From positions 304,490-368,489 of the forward strand of contig JAIOKI010000023.1 in the NCBI GenBank assembly GCA_028335825.1: DNA of 64,000 bases, given 5' to 3'. The DNA comes from Nosema muscidifuracis (taxonomy: Eukaryota > Microsporidia > Nosematidae). Every line of letters begins with the position of its first letter. Position 1 is the stretch's first letter. The notes below the pieces were generated by a model. That model worked only from the letters and a program-made list of their open reading frames with translations, had not been told where the DNA came from and searched no databases. Both the position numbers and the translations under genes were made by a program. Shown piece after piece: positions 19,939 through 31,180 of the stretch.

Positions 19939-21526
19939 AAGGGTAATAAAACTTTATTTAGATACTAAAAATAATAATGTCATTAATATGTAATTTATAA
20001 ACAAAACACTTTCATTTTAATCGAATATAATTAGAATTAATACGAAATAATTTTTTTAATAATTAAAATTGAGACTGATAAATTTTTTAAATAATTAGAA
20101 TTAATACGAAATAATTTTTTAAATAATTAGAATTGAGACAAATATATTTATATTGACTAATTTTGATATGAAATACATTGATATTTTTATTGATTAAGAT
20201 TAAAATTAAACAAAATAATTTATATTGACTAATTTTGATAAGAAATACGTTGATATTTTCTATTAATTTAAGGTAAATTTCAATAAAATTTTTCAGTATT
20301 TTATGTTAAAATTAGATTTTAAGATGTTTGCAATGGGTTTATAACTTTAGATAAAAACATATCATTAAATTCAATCTTAAAGATCAATAAAATTTTTAAA
20401 AAAATATTTTTTTATTTTGACATTAAAAATTGCAGGAAAAAAATAACAATAAAAATAAAGTTCTGTATTTAAAATAAAATTCTATTAATGTAACAATTCT
20501 TAGATAGATTAGATTAAAAATATCTATATTAACAAACTAATGAATGTTTTCAACTTTTTAAAGTTTTAGTAATCCTCAAAATGGAATCTTATTTTCCTCA
20601 CTAAATTTTAATGATCAATAAAATTCTATTTTGATATCATAAATAAAACATAACATCACAATATTAATGATAAATAAAACATAACATCACAATATTAATG
20701 ATGAATAAAACATATTATCACAATATCAATGATGAATAAAACATATCATCACAATATTAATGATAAATTAGTCATATAATAAAAAATATTGTCAGGTGTC
20801 AAATTTTTAATTAAATTGAGATTTTTGAAATTTTTAAATCCTCATCTATTTATTTCACTACAATTATTTTATAATAGTATGCTAGTATTTAACATTGATT
20901 ATTATTTAAGAAGTTTCAAATGGAATTAGAGCTTATGTAAGATATTATTAATATAAATATTTATTATGTATAATAATATATAATTTATAAAGAAAATTTC
21001 TTATGTAAGATAATATTAAAATGAATATTTCTTATTTATGATAATAAATACTTTATAAAGAATATTTCTTATGTAAGATAATATATAATTTAATTGTGAC
21101 CAATAAATTAATTAAAATAAATATGAAATGACGTGCTTTTTCAAATAGTAATGCTTTATTTTGATTTGATTATGAATAAATTATTATATAAAAAATCTGT
21201 TTTATTTAATTTAAAATAATTAATTAAGTATAATTTTGTTTGTTTGTAAACTAACTGTTTGATTTTTTTTCTATAAATCTTTAATAAAAAACAAACATAA
21301 AAATCATTTATTAAATTTGAGTTCTTCTAATACACACTAAATTTCTACTATAAATTTTAATCTATACATAAAATTACAATAAAGTTCTACTTTGAATTTT
21401 TCTCATACTCATAAATCTCTGCTTTGAGTTCTTCTTATACTAACAAATCTCTACTACAAATTTTTCGCATACTAACAAATTTCTACTACAAATTTTTCTT
21501 ATACTCATAAAAATCTACTATAAATT
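19939..21526. repeat. Spacer with four separate tandem arrays
   Basis: No gene is seen. The arrays are: two to three copies of a block around TAATTAGAATTAATACGAAA (about 20030-20150); four copies of a 31-bp unit with ACATAACATCACAATATTAA (about 20640-20770); three copies of a block with TTATGTAAGATAATAT (about 20935-21085); and about six copies of a roughly 36-bp unit with AAATCTCTACTACAAATTTT (about 21330-21525). The last array runs into the stop codon of the cyclin-like gene and repeats its terminal bases. Confidence 0.65.
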
Positions 21527-21991
21527 TTAATCTATACATAATTCTTTACTCAGCATACATAAATCATACTCACTAAATTCTACTTCAAATTTTAATTTAA
21601 ATATGATTTCATTTTCTATTTTAATAAATCTTTTAGTATCTCTAAATAGATTACAGATTAAGACATGTTCATCTTCTTGATATTTTGATGCTAATACACA
21701 TGCTGATATATAATAATAAGTCATATTATTTCTATGTCCTTTATATTCAGCTAAATATTTTTGTAATATAATAAATCCTCCCATTAAAGTCAAAAGATTA
21801 AATCCTCTAAGATTGTACCGGAAATTAGAAAAGTTAATTTCTTTTATTCTATAAATAGAATATACATAAAACATTAAATTTGTCTTATTGTATCCATCAT
21901 TTTGGTATTTATTATAACGTATTAAATTCAAATCTCTCTTTTTATATTCTGATAAGTTTCTTTTCAATGCTGATAACTTTTTGTTCAACAT
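21527..21991 (-). CDS. Cyclin-like protein
   Basis: 154 residues. The centre (YYISACVLASKYQEDEHVLI, about 93-112) and the following E-N-E-I-I-F-K-L-K-F-E-V-x-x-S-E-Y-D-L segment match the third to fifth helices of a cyclin box. This is the part that contacts a CDK (canonical A-x-x-A-x-K-Y-x-E-D). The N-terminal 60 residues are basic and poorly matched. It resembles Pho80/Pcl-type cyclins by length and pattern, but only one cyclin fold is present. The last codons lie inside a tandem array that continues downstream, so the C-terminal end may be evolving by repeat expansion. Confidence 0.6.
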   Translation of the reverse strand: MLNKKLSALKRNLSEYKKRDLNLIRYNKYQNDGYNKTNLMFYVYSIYRIKEINFSNFRYNLRGFNLLTLMGGFIILQKYLAEYKGHRNNMTYYYISACVLASKYQEDEHVLICNLFRDTKRFIKIENEIIFKLKFEVEFSEYDLCMLSKELCID

Positions 21992-23200
21992 GTTTATGCT
22001 TATTTTTTTTTATTTATACCTGTAATTGTTAGAACATTTCTAAAACATTTAATCAATAAAAACTGATTTGATAAAACTTACGAATTAGAAATGATAGATG
22101 TGGCATAGCATCAATTAAAAACAAAAACACTAAATAAAATAAATAATTAAATTTATTTGAACTAGTTTATATTTCTTTTTAATTGTTTCATAAATTACGT
22201 TTTATATTAAATCGCTAAATTTTTATTGATTAATCATGATTAATTTTTAAACAAAACAATCAATAACAAAATAAAAATCATTTTTTTATTAAATTTATTA
22301 TTGAACAACTTTAAATTAAAATATTTGTTTATTATGTGATAGCATAATGGAATTTGAATCATCATAAATATAAAAAAATACTGATGAAATATAGAAAAAA
22401 AAATATAAAATAAACAAATAATTTAATTTATTACAATTAAGGAATAATTAACTAATCGATACACGTCATCATCAATTTTTAAAAATAATTATTTAAGAAT
22501 AAATCAGGTTTAATATAAAAATTAATTAATTTAAATGAGTAAAGATATTTAATTTTAATATAATAAAAGATATCATTGTTTTGATCTAATTAAATCATTA
22601 CAAACAATTTTTTATAAAATATTTGATAGTTTTATATGATATTTCTGATTATAAAAAATTATTTATCATTTTTGTATTATGAAAAATTATTTATTATTTT
22701 TGTATGATAGTTTCTGATTATAAAAAATTATTTATTATTTTTATATGATAGTTTCTGATTATAAAAAAATATTTTCTATCTTTTATTAACAAATATTATT
22801 TTTTGTCTATTATTAATTTTATATAAGGGGTTATAAATTAAGAAAATGAGTTTAATAATTAGTATTATTTAAGAATATGTTAGTTAATATATTATTTTCT
22901 AATAATTAGTATTATTTAAGAATATGTTAGTTAATATTTTATTTTTAATAATTAGTATTATTTAAGAATATGTTAGTTAATATTTTATTTTCTAATAATT
23001 AATATTATCTAAGAATATTTTGTTAATAATATTTATTTTTTACTAGTTAAAAATAATTCATTAATAAAAATTGATTCTGATTATTTGTTATAGAATATAA
23101 AATTTGATTTTTACTAAAAATTTTATGAATAAAAATATAACTGATTTTTAATATTTTAAATGAACTTTAAGAATTTTTATATTGATAAAATATTTCATAT
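21992..23200. repeat. AT-rich spacer with two tandem arrays
   Basis: No gene is seen. About 22620-22775 has about four copies of a unit with GATAGTTTCTGATTATAAAA. About 22845-23010 has about four copies of a roughly 50-bp unit with TAATAATTAGTATTATTTAA then GAATATGTTAGTTAAT. Both are private to this spacer. Confidence 0.6.
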
Positions 23201-24886
23201 TTAATCAAAATTAGTACTACAATATTTTACTAAAGTATAAAATGCTAGATCTAAATAAGTAACCTCATATGCTATATTATTTATACAAGTTAAAAATGCT
23301 ACATCATTAAATTCGTAATCTTTTTCATCTTTAGTACATTCTTTTATGTATTTGATAATCTTTGAATTCAAATGAATCTTTTCTTCTTCCATATGTAATC
23401 TTCTAAAAACAATATCATTATTTTCAAATTCGTTTAGTTTAAGAAGCATGTACTTAATTCTACTGGATCGTGATTCGAGTAATAATCCAACCTTCTTCCG
23501 TAAATTTTCTACTGTGGATGTGTTTTCTTCAGTATTGGGAAAATATTTATTATTAAATCTATTATAAGAAATAACCAACTTCTTAAAAGGAATGAAAATA
23601 TTTTTATGAGAGTTAAACATTGTACAAGCATGGAAGAAGCATTGCTTGTATTTTGCAAGATCTTCGTCGCTTACTATTTTTTTGACAGTGTTGGGTATAT
23701 AATGAAATGTAAAGCTTTCTAAATTATTTATATCATTATTTTCTCCTTGATTAGTATCATTGTTTTCTCCCTTATTAGTATCATTGTTTTCTCCTCGGTG
23801 ATTTTCTTTTTTGCTTTCTCCTTGATTAGTATCATTTTCTCCTAGGTGATTTTCTTTTTTATTTTTTCCTTTATTAGTATCATTATTTTCTCCTTGATTA
23901 GTATCGTTATTTTCTTTTTTATTTTCTCCTAGATTAGTATCATTATTTCCTTGGTGATTTTCTTCTCCTTGATTATCAATTTCTTCTACATTCTGCTTTA
24001 TATTAGAATCATTACCGGATTTGTAATATATAGTACGTTTTTTTGCTATAGGTATTTTTATTGAAGGGTCTTCTTTTGTTAAAAAATCACTATTTTTTGT
24101 AGATTCAATAATTTCTTTGATTTTACTTCTATCAGTATCAAAAAATGAAGAAGATGGTTTTTCTATTAATTTAACTTTAGAAGTTGATTCTTCAATAGAT
24201 AAATCATCTTTTGTTTCTAACTTTTTCCTCTTATAAAAAACATTCGTTACCCAATCAGAAAACGAAATATCGCTAGGTTTTTTAGTTACATCTTCAGATA
24301 TCTTAGATTCATTAAATTCCTTTTTATTATTAGTTCGTTTAAAGACATTTCTAAATTTTTTAGTACATCCATCTAACTTATTTAAATCAAGAACAGATTT
24401 TCCTTCATTAGAATCCATTTTAATTCTAAATTTTTGATCAATATTTTTCATATCATTATCTGAATCTTTACTAAGAACTCTATTCGTTCCAAATTCCGAT
24501 TTTTCATAATTAAACAAATATTCGGGATCGTAATCAGCAAGTTTACGCAAATCTTCTGGATAAGAGCATATCCTAAATTGTGATTTAATTAAATTTTCTT
24601 TATTATTAACTACTTGATCGTAATCAGTGCTATAATAATGTCTTGGTGTTGTTAATGATTGTGAAGACATTGATTTAATAAGACCTGCTTGTTCAAGTGC
24701 TATATATTTTCTATGCATTAATACTTCAAGACGTTCTGTAGATTTTTTAACTATATTAGGAGTTATACCAAATTCATTTGAAGGCTGAGATTCATTATCT
24801 TTATCAATTTCCCATATTTCTGGTAAATAATCATAATCAGAATTTTGTGTACATAATATGTTTACTAAAAATGTATAAAGAATCAT
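23201..24886 (-). CDS. Secreted protein with repeat tract and C-terminal helical domain (family member 3)
   Basis: 561 residues with a signal-like start (MILYTFLVNILC). There is a long charged disordered region, then a low-complexity tract of (N)DTNQGEN/DTNKGEN/KKENHLGEN units (about 310-390), then a helical C-terminal domain (about 400-561). This domain has the same general order as members 1 and 2: an amphipathic helix with F-K-K-L-V-x-x-Y, a basic loop, an L-R-K-K helix, I-K-Y-M-L-L-K-L-N-E, then a long terminal helix. Relationship to members 1 and 2 is likely but remote. No CCC motif before the ATG. The repeat tract should be length-variable. Confidence 0.7.
   Translation of the reverse strand: MILYTFLVNILCTQNSDYDYLPEIWEIDKDNESQPSNEFGITPNIVKKSTERLEVLMHRKYIALEQAGLIKSMSSQSLTTPRHYYSTDYDQVVNNKENLIKSQFRICSYPEDLRKLADYDPEYLFNYEKSEFGTNRVLSKDSDNDMKNIDQKFRIKMDSNEGKSVLDLNKLDGCTKKFRNVFKRTNNKKEFNESKISEDVTKKPSDISFSDWVTNVFYKRKKLETKDDLSIEESTSKVKLIEKPSSSFFDTDRSKIKEIIESTKNSDFLTKEDPSIKIPIAKKRTIYYKSGNDSNIKQNVEEIDNQGEENHQGNNDTNLGENKKENNDTNQGENNDTNKGKNKKENHLGENDTNQGESKKENHRGENNDTNKGENNDTNQGENNDINNLESFTFHYIPNTVKKIVSDEDLAKYKQCFFHACTMFNSHKNIFIPFKKLVISYNRFNNKYFPNTEENTSTVENLRKKVGLLLESRSSRIKYMLLKLNEFENNDIVFRRLHMEEEKIHLNSKIIKYIKECTKDEKDYEFNDVAFLTCINNIAYEVTYLDLAFYTLVKYCSTNFD
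23735..23965 (-). repeat. In-frame coding repeat (GENNDTN units)
   Basis: About ten imperfect units of 21-36 bp, each with TTGATTAGTATCATT or TTTATTAGTATCATT followed by TTCTCC on the + strand. They encode Asn-Asp-Thr-Asn-Gln/Lys-Gly-Glu-Asn within the 561-aa secreted protein. Confidence 0.75.
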
Positions 24887-25844
24887 TGTTTAAAATTAAA
24901 ACTTTTTTTTAAGCCAAAATAAATTAAAAAAATATTAATCAAGATAATACGTAATAATTATATGTTTTGTAAATAAGATAATACGTAATAATTATATGTT
25001 TTGTAAATTAAAAAAATATTTATCAAGATAATATGTAATAATTTTGTGTTTTGTAAATAAGATAATACGTAATAACTTTGTGTTTTCTTAATAAGATAAT
25101 GTGTAATAATTTTGTGTTTAATTAATAAGATAATACGTAATAATTATATTTTTTCTTTATCAAGATAATACGTAATAATTTTGTGTTTTATTAATCAAGA
25201 TAATACGTAATAATTATATCTTTTATATTTTGTTTACTACATATAAATAAAAATATGATTAATTTTTAATTTATCAATTTGTTATCAATATAATCATAAA
25301 AATACTAATTTTTAAAAGATTAAAATCTTTAAGTTTAATATTAGTTTTAAATATTTGACGTCATTGTTTTTTCTAATTAATTTATAATTTTAAATTTTTT
25401 AAAGATTAGATTGACTTGTTAATAATAATTTTATATAACGTTTTTATTTTAAAGAAGTCAAAATTAATTTTAATGTTAAAGATCTTTATAAAATAAGTTA
25501 ATTTTATTGTTAAAGATCTTTATATTTAATTATTACAAATACAGCTAAATCTTTTTCATTCTCAGAATAAGAATGTATTTTTTTAGGGGTTAAAAAAAAT
25601 AAATTGTAATTAAATATCAAACTTTTAATAAAGAATTATTACGAGGTAATTATTAATTTTAATACTATCATTTCTTTTAATAATTTTATTACTCAATATT
25701 AATTTTACTACTATCATTTATTTCTAATAAAAATATTTACATAAATTAATTTCTTTTTAATAAAAATATTTACATAAATTAATTTCTTTTAATTAAAAAT
25801 ATTATTTATACAAGAAAAAAGAAGATAATAAATAAAAAACTAAT
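24887..25844. repeat. Tandem array of AAGATAATACGTAATAATT units
   Basis: About 24938-25219 holds eight copies of a roughly 34-36 bp unit: a fairly constant AAGATAATACGTAATAA core and a more variable T-rich half. Further down, about 25700-25800 repeats AAAAATATTTACATAAATTA. The rest is AT-rich with no gene seen; GGGG at 25585 is an orphan CCC motif with no ORF behind it. Confidence 0.7.
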
Positions 25845-26198
25845 TTATTTTTTATTATTCTTATACTTATCACTGTTATACTTATCAGCTACTTTCTCAT
25901 AAATCTTAACAGATCCTCTTATATTACTAGCAAGATTAGTATCATTCCTACAAGAAGCTTCTCTTTCCAAAGTCTTCATCTTATCAATCGAACTATTAAG
26001 ATTCTGCATATGACTATTAAATGTTCCAGGCTGTACATTTTTATCATTAATTATTTTACCAATAGATTTTTTAGCATCATTATATTCCTTGTTAATATCC
26101 CTACCATTATTACCAGATCCTGATCCAGAAGCCGAAGCAATTACTTTTGTAACAAAAAGAGACGACAGACAAAACACAATAAATTTTGATCCTAACAT
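25845..26198 (-). CDS. Small secreted protein with SGSGSG linker
   Basis: 117 residues with a convincing signal peptide (MLGSKFIVFCLSSLFVTKVIA, cleavage likely after A21 or A23). A Ser-Gly linker follows, then a charged helical body (about 32-117, with one Cys at about 84) and a Lys-rich tail. No family is recognised. CCC nine bases before the ATG supports the start. A candidate secreted effector or spore-surface protein by context only. Confidence 0.7.
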   Translation of the reverse strand: MLGSKFIVFCLSSLFVTKVIASASGSGSGNNGRDINKEYNDAKKSIGKIINDKNVQPGTFNSHMQNLNSSIDKMKTLEREASCRNDTNLASNIRGSVKIYEKVADKYNSDKYKNNKK

Positions 26199-27510
26199 AT
26201 TAAAAGGGTAAGTTTTTTCTTATATAATTATTTTTTAATTAAAAAGAATTATAAAAAGGGAAACTTAAATGATTTTAAAAGTATTAATTAAAATATTTAT
26301 TTTTTAATTAAAAAATATGATATATTAAAAATAATTATTTTCTTTCAATTACTTTATTAGATAAATATTTATCATCTTTACTATTTTCTTAATTAAAAAA
26401 TATGATATATTAAAAATAATCATTTTTTTTCAAATACTTTATTAGATAAATATTTATCATCTTTACTATTTTCTTAATTAAAAAATATGATATATTAAAA
26501 ATAATCATTTTTTTTCAAATACTTTTATAAAATATAATTATTATTAAAAAAATTTAAGAATATTTCTTTTAAATACTGTATAAAATAAATATTTATTTTT
26601 TTAATAAAAATATGATATATAGAAAATAATCATTTTCTTTTAAAAACTGTATAAAATAAATATTTATTTTTTAAAAAAAAATTTAAGAATATTTCTTAAG
26701 TACTATGTAAAATATAATACTTATCATCTTCTTATTTTTTTTATTAAAAAATATGATATATAGAAAATAATCATTTTCTTTTAAATAAAATTATTTCTTT
26801 TTTAGATATTTTTTTAATTATATCAATTTAATTAAAATAGTTGTAAACTGTTTATTGAAATATTTAAATTCTATAATTCAATTTATAAAAGAAAATTATT
26901 CGTTTTTATCAATACAGAATATAAAAAATATTTTAATGTTCTTTTATGTACTAATTAAAATATTTTTTTTTAATTTGTTATGAAAAAGTTTCAAGTCTAA
27001 TTTTAAAACTATAATTATTTATTTATTAGAATTTTAATGAATATTTTTACTAGTTCAAATTTCTAAATATGATTAGATAAATAATATTCTTTTATACTAT
27101 AAAAATTAGTTTTATTCTTTTATATAGTCAATATTCTTTTATATATTCAGTAGTCTTTCTTATTATAAATAGTATTTTATATAGTCAATAGTCTTTTATA
27201 TATTAAATATTATTCTTTTAAAATATTCAATACTATTCTTTTATATATTCAATAGTATTTCTTATTATAATCAATAATCTTTCATACTAAAAATTCTATA
27301 CTATTTTTTTATATAATCAATCCTCTTCCAATAAAATAAAAAATATTCTTCCAATAAAATAAAAAATCTCCTCCAATAAAATCAATATTCTTCCAATAAA
27401 ATATTTTATCTACTATAAATCAATTATTTTAAATTACCCAATTAAAATAAATATAATATTCTTAAATATTGGATCTTCTTTTTTATAAATTTTTTAAAAA
27501 TACCCCACTT
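26199..27510. repeat. Spacer with about 90-bp tandem repeat
   Basis: About 26290-26780 has four to five copies of a roughly 90-bp unit (AAAAAATATGATATATTAAAAA, then ATCATTTTCTTT, then AATATTTATCATCTTTACT), increasingly diverged to the right. About 27090-27400 repeats TTCTTTTATATANTCAATA-like segments. No gene is seen. Confidence 0.65.
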
Positions 27511-28188
27511 ATGAAAAAATATGACAACTGGTCGTCTCCATTTTTTAACAGTTTATGGTCAGACACTACAGAAACATTTACAGAAAGTCAAGAAGACTGG
27601 AGGATAGTAGGAACTAATCCTTTTAAAAGAAGATCAAAATCAGTCTCTGATGTTGTAATATCTAAATCAACAAGTAAACCCACTGATTTTTTTTATATAA
27701 TAGAATTTGGAAGTAAAAGACTTGATTTGGCTTATATGGTACCAGAAACAACTTACAAAATTAATTCATATGTCATTATTGAAGCTGATAGAGGTGAAGA
27801 CTGTGGTATTATAGTAGGTACTACTAGTAAAGTAGAATTTGATAAATTACTTCTTAGACATGAAAATATTCTTAATGAAATATCTCCTAAGCATATTTAT
27901 AGACTAGCTTCTGATAATGATTTAAGTATATTTCCTGATAAAAAAATGTTAGAAGAATCTGCTTTATCTTTATGTATAGAAAAGATTACTGAGAAGGGAT
28001 TAAGAATGGTAGTACTTGATTGTGAATATCAATGGGATTTAAATAAGATAACATTTTATTATGATAGTAAAGATAGAATAGATTTTAGAGAACTTGTTAC
28101 AGAGTTATATAAGATTTATAAAAAGAGGATATGGATGTGTAGTGTAGAGAAAAGTAAAAATAAGCATCTTAGAGAATTGATCATATAA
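27511..28188 (+). CDS. PSP1 C-terminal domain protein
   Basis: 225 residues from the ATG at 27511, chosen because CCCC lies five bases before it; an upstream in-frame TTG is not a likely start. Residues about 55-225 are a PSP1 domain: YVIIEADRGEDCGIIVG, HIYRLASDNDL, VVLDCEYQWDLNKITFYY, DRIDFRELVTELYKIYKKRIWM. Yeast Psp1 suppresses DNA polymerase alpha mutants, and bacterial YaaT/RicT carries the same domain; the domain's biochemical role is not settled. The short N-terminus (about 50 residues) lacks other domains. Confidence 0.92.
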   Translation: MKKYDNWSSPFFNSLWSDTTETFTESQEDWRIVGTNPFKRRSKSVSDVVISKSTSKPTDFFYIIEFGSKRLDLAYMVPETTYKINSYVIIEADRGEDCGIIVGTTSKVEFDKLLLRHENILNEISPKHIYRLASDNDLSIFPDKKMLEESALSLCIEKITEKGLRMVVLDCEYQWDLNKITFYYDSKDRIDFRELVTELYKIYKKRIWMCSVEKSKNKHLRELII

Positions 28189-30044
28189 AATATCAATAAA
28201 TGTAAATTAATTTTTTGATTATATTTTTTATTTAATTATTATAGTAGTGTATTTCTATTTTAAAGTAGTGTATTTCTATTTAATTATTATGTAGTGTATT
28301 TTGATAGATATTTTTTAGATTATTAAAGTAGTGTATTTATTGTTAGATATTTCTATTTAATTATTATAGTAGTGTATTTTGATTATATTGATAGATATTT
28401 ATTATATTATTAAAGTAGTATTGATAGATATTATATTATTGTTATAAAAATAATAACATTTTTTTTATTTAAAGATTAAAATAATTTGAATTCTAACTTT
28501 TAAAATATTATATTCTATACATGATCACTGATTAATGTCGAGTCATTGTTTATTTATTTTTAAAAATTAATAAAATAAAAAAATAGTATTTTCGTTAATT
28601 AATTAGATGAGTTTATATAAAAGTACTAGTACATTTAAATATAAAATATAATTTTTTATTTTTCTTAAAATATTATTTAATTCATATAGAAATTTATAAT
28701 TAAATGATTATATTTATAAGAAAAAGGAGAAAAATACTAATGGAAAAATCTATTAGAAATTTAAATATTTTTAGAATCTAATATTGAGAGAAATATAATA
28801 ATTTTACTTGTTTATCAAATGAAGTATATAAAAAGACTGTTAGAACTTTTTATTAAATTTATTATTAAAATAAGATACAATTAAAAGATGAAAGTCTGAT
28901 TGTATATCTTTTAATAATATTTTAGATATGCTTATTTAATAATAGAAACTTCCTCTATTGAATAGTCAAATCTTGTTATATAAAATATTTAAGAACTTTT
29001 ATTGATTGAGAGGGGTAATAAAATTAAATATTTAAAATAACAAAATCTTAAGAAATATAAGAGAAGATTTTAGGGGTGAAAAATAAATAGAAATTTTATT
29101 TAATAATATCTTTCTATTAAATTTAAACATATCAAATAATATTTTTTATTACTGTCTTTACTCTTTAAATTCTAATTATTTTGATATGCTTCATTTTTAT
29201 TAAATTATTAAAAGAATTAATAAATAAAATTAAGATATTAAAATAATCAGTCTTAAATGTAAGAAAATATTATTATTAATTTATTATAAGAATTAATAAA
29301 TAAAATTAAAATAATCAGTTTTAAATGTAAGAAAATATTTTTGTATTTTTAAAGAAATTAATAAATAAAATTAAAATAATCAGTCTTAAATGTAAGAAAA
29401 TATTTTTATATTTTTAGAATTATTCTTTCTTTTTAGATACATAAATAAAATAATCAAATTATGATTCATAAATATTTCTAAAAATTATTATAAAATTGAT
29501 TTAATTAAAGTTTAAAATATGTGAATGTAATAGATTTAAATACTATAAAAGTTTAAATATGAAGTTATTTATAAATAAGAATATTTATTGATAAAAATAA
29601 ATTAAATTTTCAAAAACAATTTTTAAATTAAATATGTTAATTTTAAGGTTTATTGATCAAAATTAAATAAAATATTATGGAAATTTACATGTCAAAAATA
29701 TCAAGAAAATTTAATAATTAGAATATTAAAAAGAAAATTTAGGAAAGTATAATATTTATGCTAAATATCTAACAATATTATAGAAATTTACTTAAAATAC
29801 TATAAATTAATATTATAAAAATCATAATTATTAAAGAAATTTACTTACCATAATAATAAGAATATTTACTTAAAATACTATAAATTAATTTATACAAATT
29901 TACTTAATATTATAAAATCATAAGTATTAAGAAATAAAGTATTATAAAAATTATAATTATTATAAACTGATTTTTTTATAAAAATTTAATTTATTCTTTT
30001 TGATATATTAAAGTTAAATAAAAAGAAAATTTACTCTCCCCCTA
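28189..30044. repeat. Long AT-rich spacer with several arrays and two orphan CCC motifs
   Basis: No intact gene is seen in 1.86 kb. About 28235-28430 repeats GTAGTGTATTT six times. About 29200-29410 has four copies of a roughly 55-60 bp unit with AAATAAAATTAAAATAATCAG. About 29770-29960 repeats ATTTACTTAAAATACTATAAA. GGGG motifs at about 29013 and 29074 (CCCC on the minus strand) look like initiation signals but no start codon follows nearby, so they may mark a lost gene. Confidence 0.55.
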
Positions 30045-30239
30045 ATGTTTTATCTCTTACTTAATATAATTTTATCTAGTAATGTTCCTTATGAAAGTGA
30101 GTATGTTTACAAGTTCAAGTCAAAGACTCCTGTGAAGTTTCTTAATCCTAATAATTTGGATTTTAAGGTCAGTGAAACTAAAACAACGATAATTAAAAAG
30201 AATAATGAAGGAAGTACTAAAGAGAAAAGTAGTAAATGA
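30045..30239 (+). CDS. Small secreted protein, PYESEY family member A
   Basis: 64 residues: a hydrophobic leader (MFYLLLNIILSS), then a short conserved segment (NVPYESEYVYKFKSKTPVKF, NPNNLDFKVSETK) and a basic Lys/Ser tail. The segment is shared with the next two genes on the same strand: Y-E-S/T-E-Y-x-Y-x-F-x-S-K/N-x-P-V-K-F-x-N-P-x-x-L-x-x-x-V-x-E-T-K. CCCCC four bases before the ATG supports a real gene despite its size. No known family is recognised. Confidence 0.75.
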   Translation: MFYLLLNIILSSNVPYESEYVYKFKSKTPVKFLNPNNLDFKVSETKTTIIKKNNEGSTKEKSSK

Positions 30240-30985
30240 TTGATTAAAAAGTTTTTATTGTTTAAAATATTATTAGTTTAATTTTAAGTAAAATAATCTT
30301 CTATAATTAAAAATATTTTCTTAAAAAATATAGTGTAATATTTTATAGTGATGTAGTTTAATTATTAATTTTTTAAATATATAATTGTTTGTCTAATGAA
30401 TTATTTTTTAAATATATTTGTTTGTCTAATGCAATATTTTTTAAATATAATTGTTTGTCTAATGAAATATTTTTTAAATATTCTTGTTGTAGTAATTCTA
30501 TTGGCTAGAAGATTTATTAAATATTTTACAAACAAAAGCTCTGTTTGTTTAGTTATTTTTAAATGAGACTATTTTTATAAAAAAGCTTTAAAATAACGAT
30601 AATTATATTTTAAGAAGAATTCTAATAATTTAAAATTAAAAACGATCAGTCTAATAAAGAATTTCTATTCTTTATTAAGCTTATAAATATGCATATAAAC
30701 ATTCTTTAAGAAACTTATAAATACATAAAAATATGCTTTAACAAATTTCTGAATATTTAATAAATATACTTATAAATACTTATAAATACATAAAAATATA
30801 CTTAAATAACTTGTAAATATTCTTTAAGAAACTTATTAATATCCTTAACTTATAAATAACAAACTTATAAATATTTAATAAATAATGTAAAATTGGGATA
30901 TTTCTTAAATATTTAATTATTTTAATTAATCATTTTTTTTAATAATTTATTAATTTATATAAAAATCAGAAGATGGTATCCCCTT
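30240..30985. repeat. Spacer with two arrays
   Basis: About 30365-30485 has four copies of a roughly 36-bp unit with TTTTTTAAATATAATTGTTTG then TCTAATG. About 30690-30870 repeats AACTTATAAATACATAAAAA with variable ends. No gene is seen. Confidence 0.6.
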
Positions 30986-31180
30986 ATGGTACATAAATTT
31001 TTAGTTCTAATAGGTACACTTTTAACAAGTAAAAGTCCTTATGAGACAGAATACACTTACAGATTTACTTCAAATAAACCTGTAAAATTTGATAATCCAA
31101 GTAGTCTTAATATAGAAGTAAGAGAGACTAAAATAGTTAAGGATGAGAAGAAGAGTGATGATACATCAGAGAAAAAATAA
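30986..31180 (+). CDS. Small secreted protein, PYESEY family member B
   Basis: 64 residues, the same length as member A, with leader MVHKFLVLIGTLLTS, the conserved segment KSPYETEYTYRFTSNKPVKF followed by NPSSLNIEVRETK, and a charged tail DEKKSDDTSEKK. Conservation of the core while the tail and all flanking DNA differ argues for purifying selection on the core. CCCC lies three bases before the ATG. Confidence 0.75.
   Translation: MVHKFLVLIGTLLTSKSPYETEYTYRFTSNKPVKFDNPSSLNIEVRETKIVKDEKKSDDTSEKK

Noticed and set aside
24938-25219. CRISPR-like regular repeat array
   Set aside because: Units are head-to-tail and imperfect with no unique spacers; it is a eukaryotic-type tandem repeat.
27469-27510. 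Upstream TTG start extending the PSP1 protein by 14 residues
   Set aside because: Non-ATG start; the ATG at 27511 has CCCC just before it.
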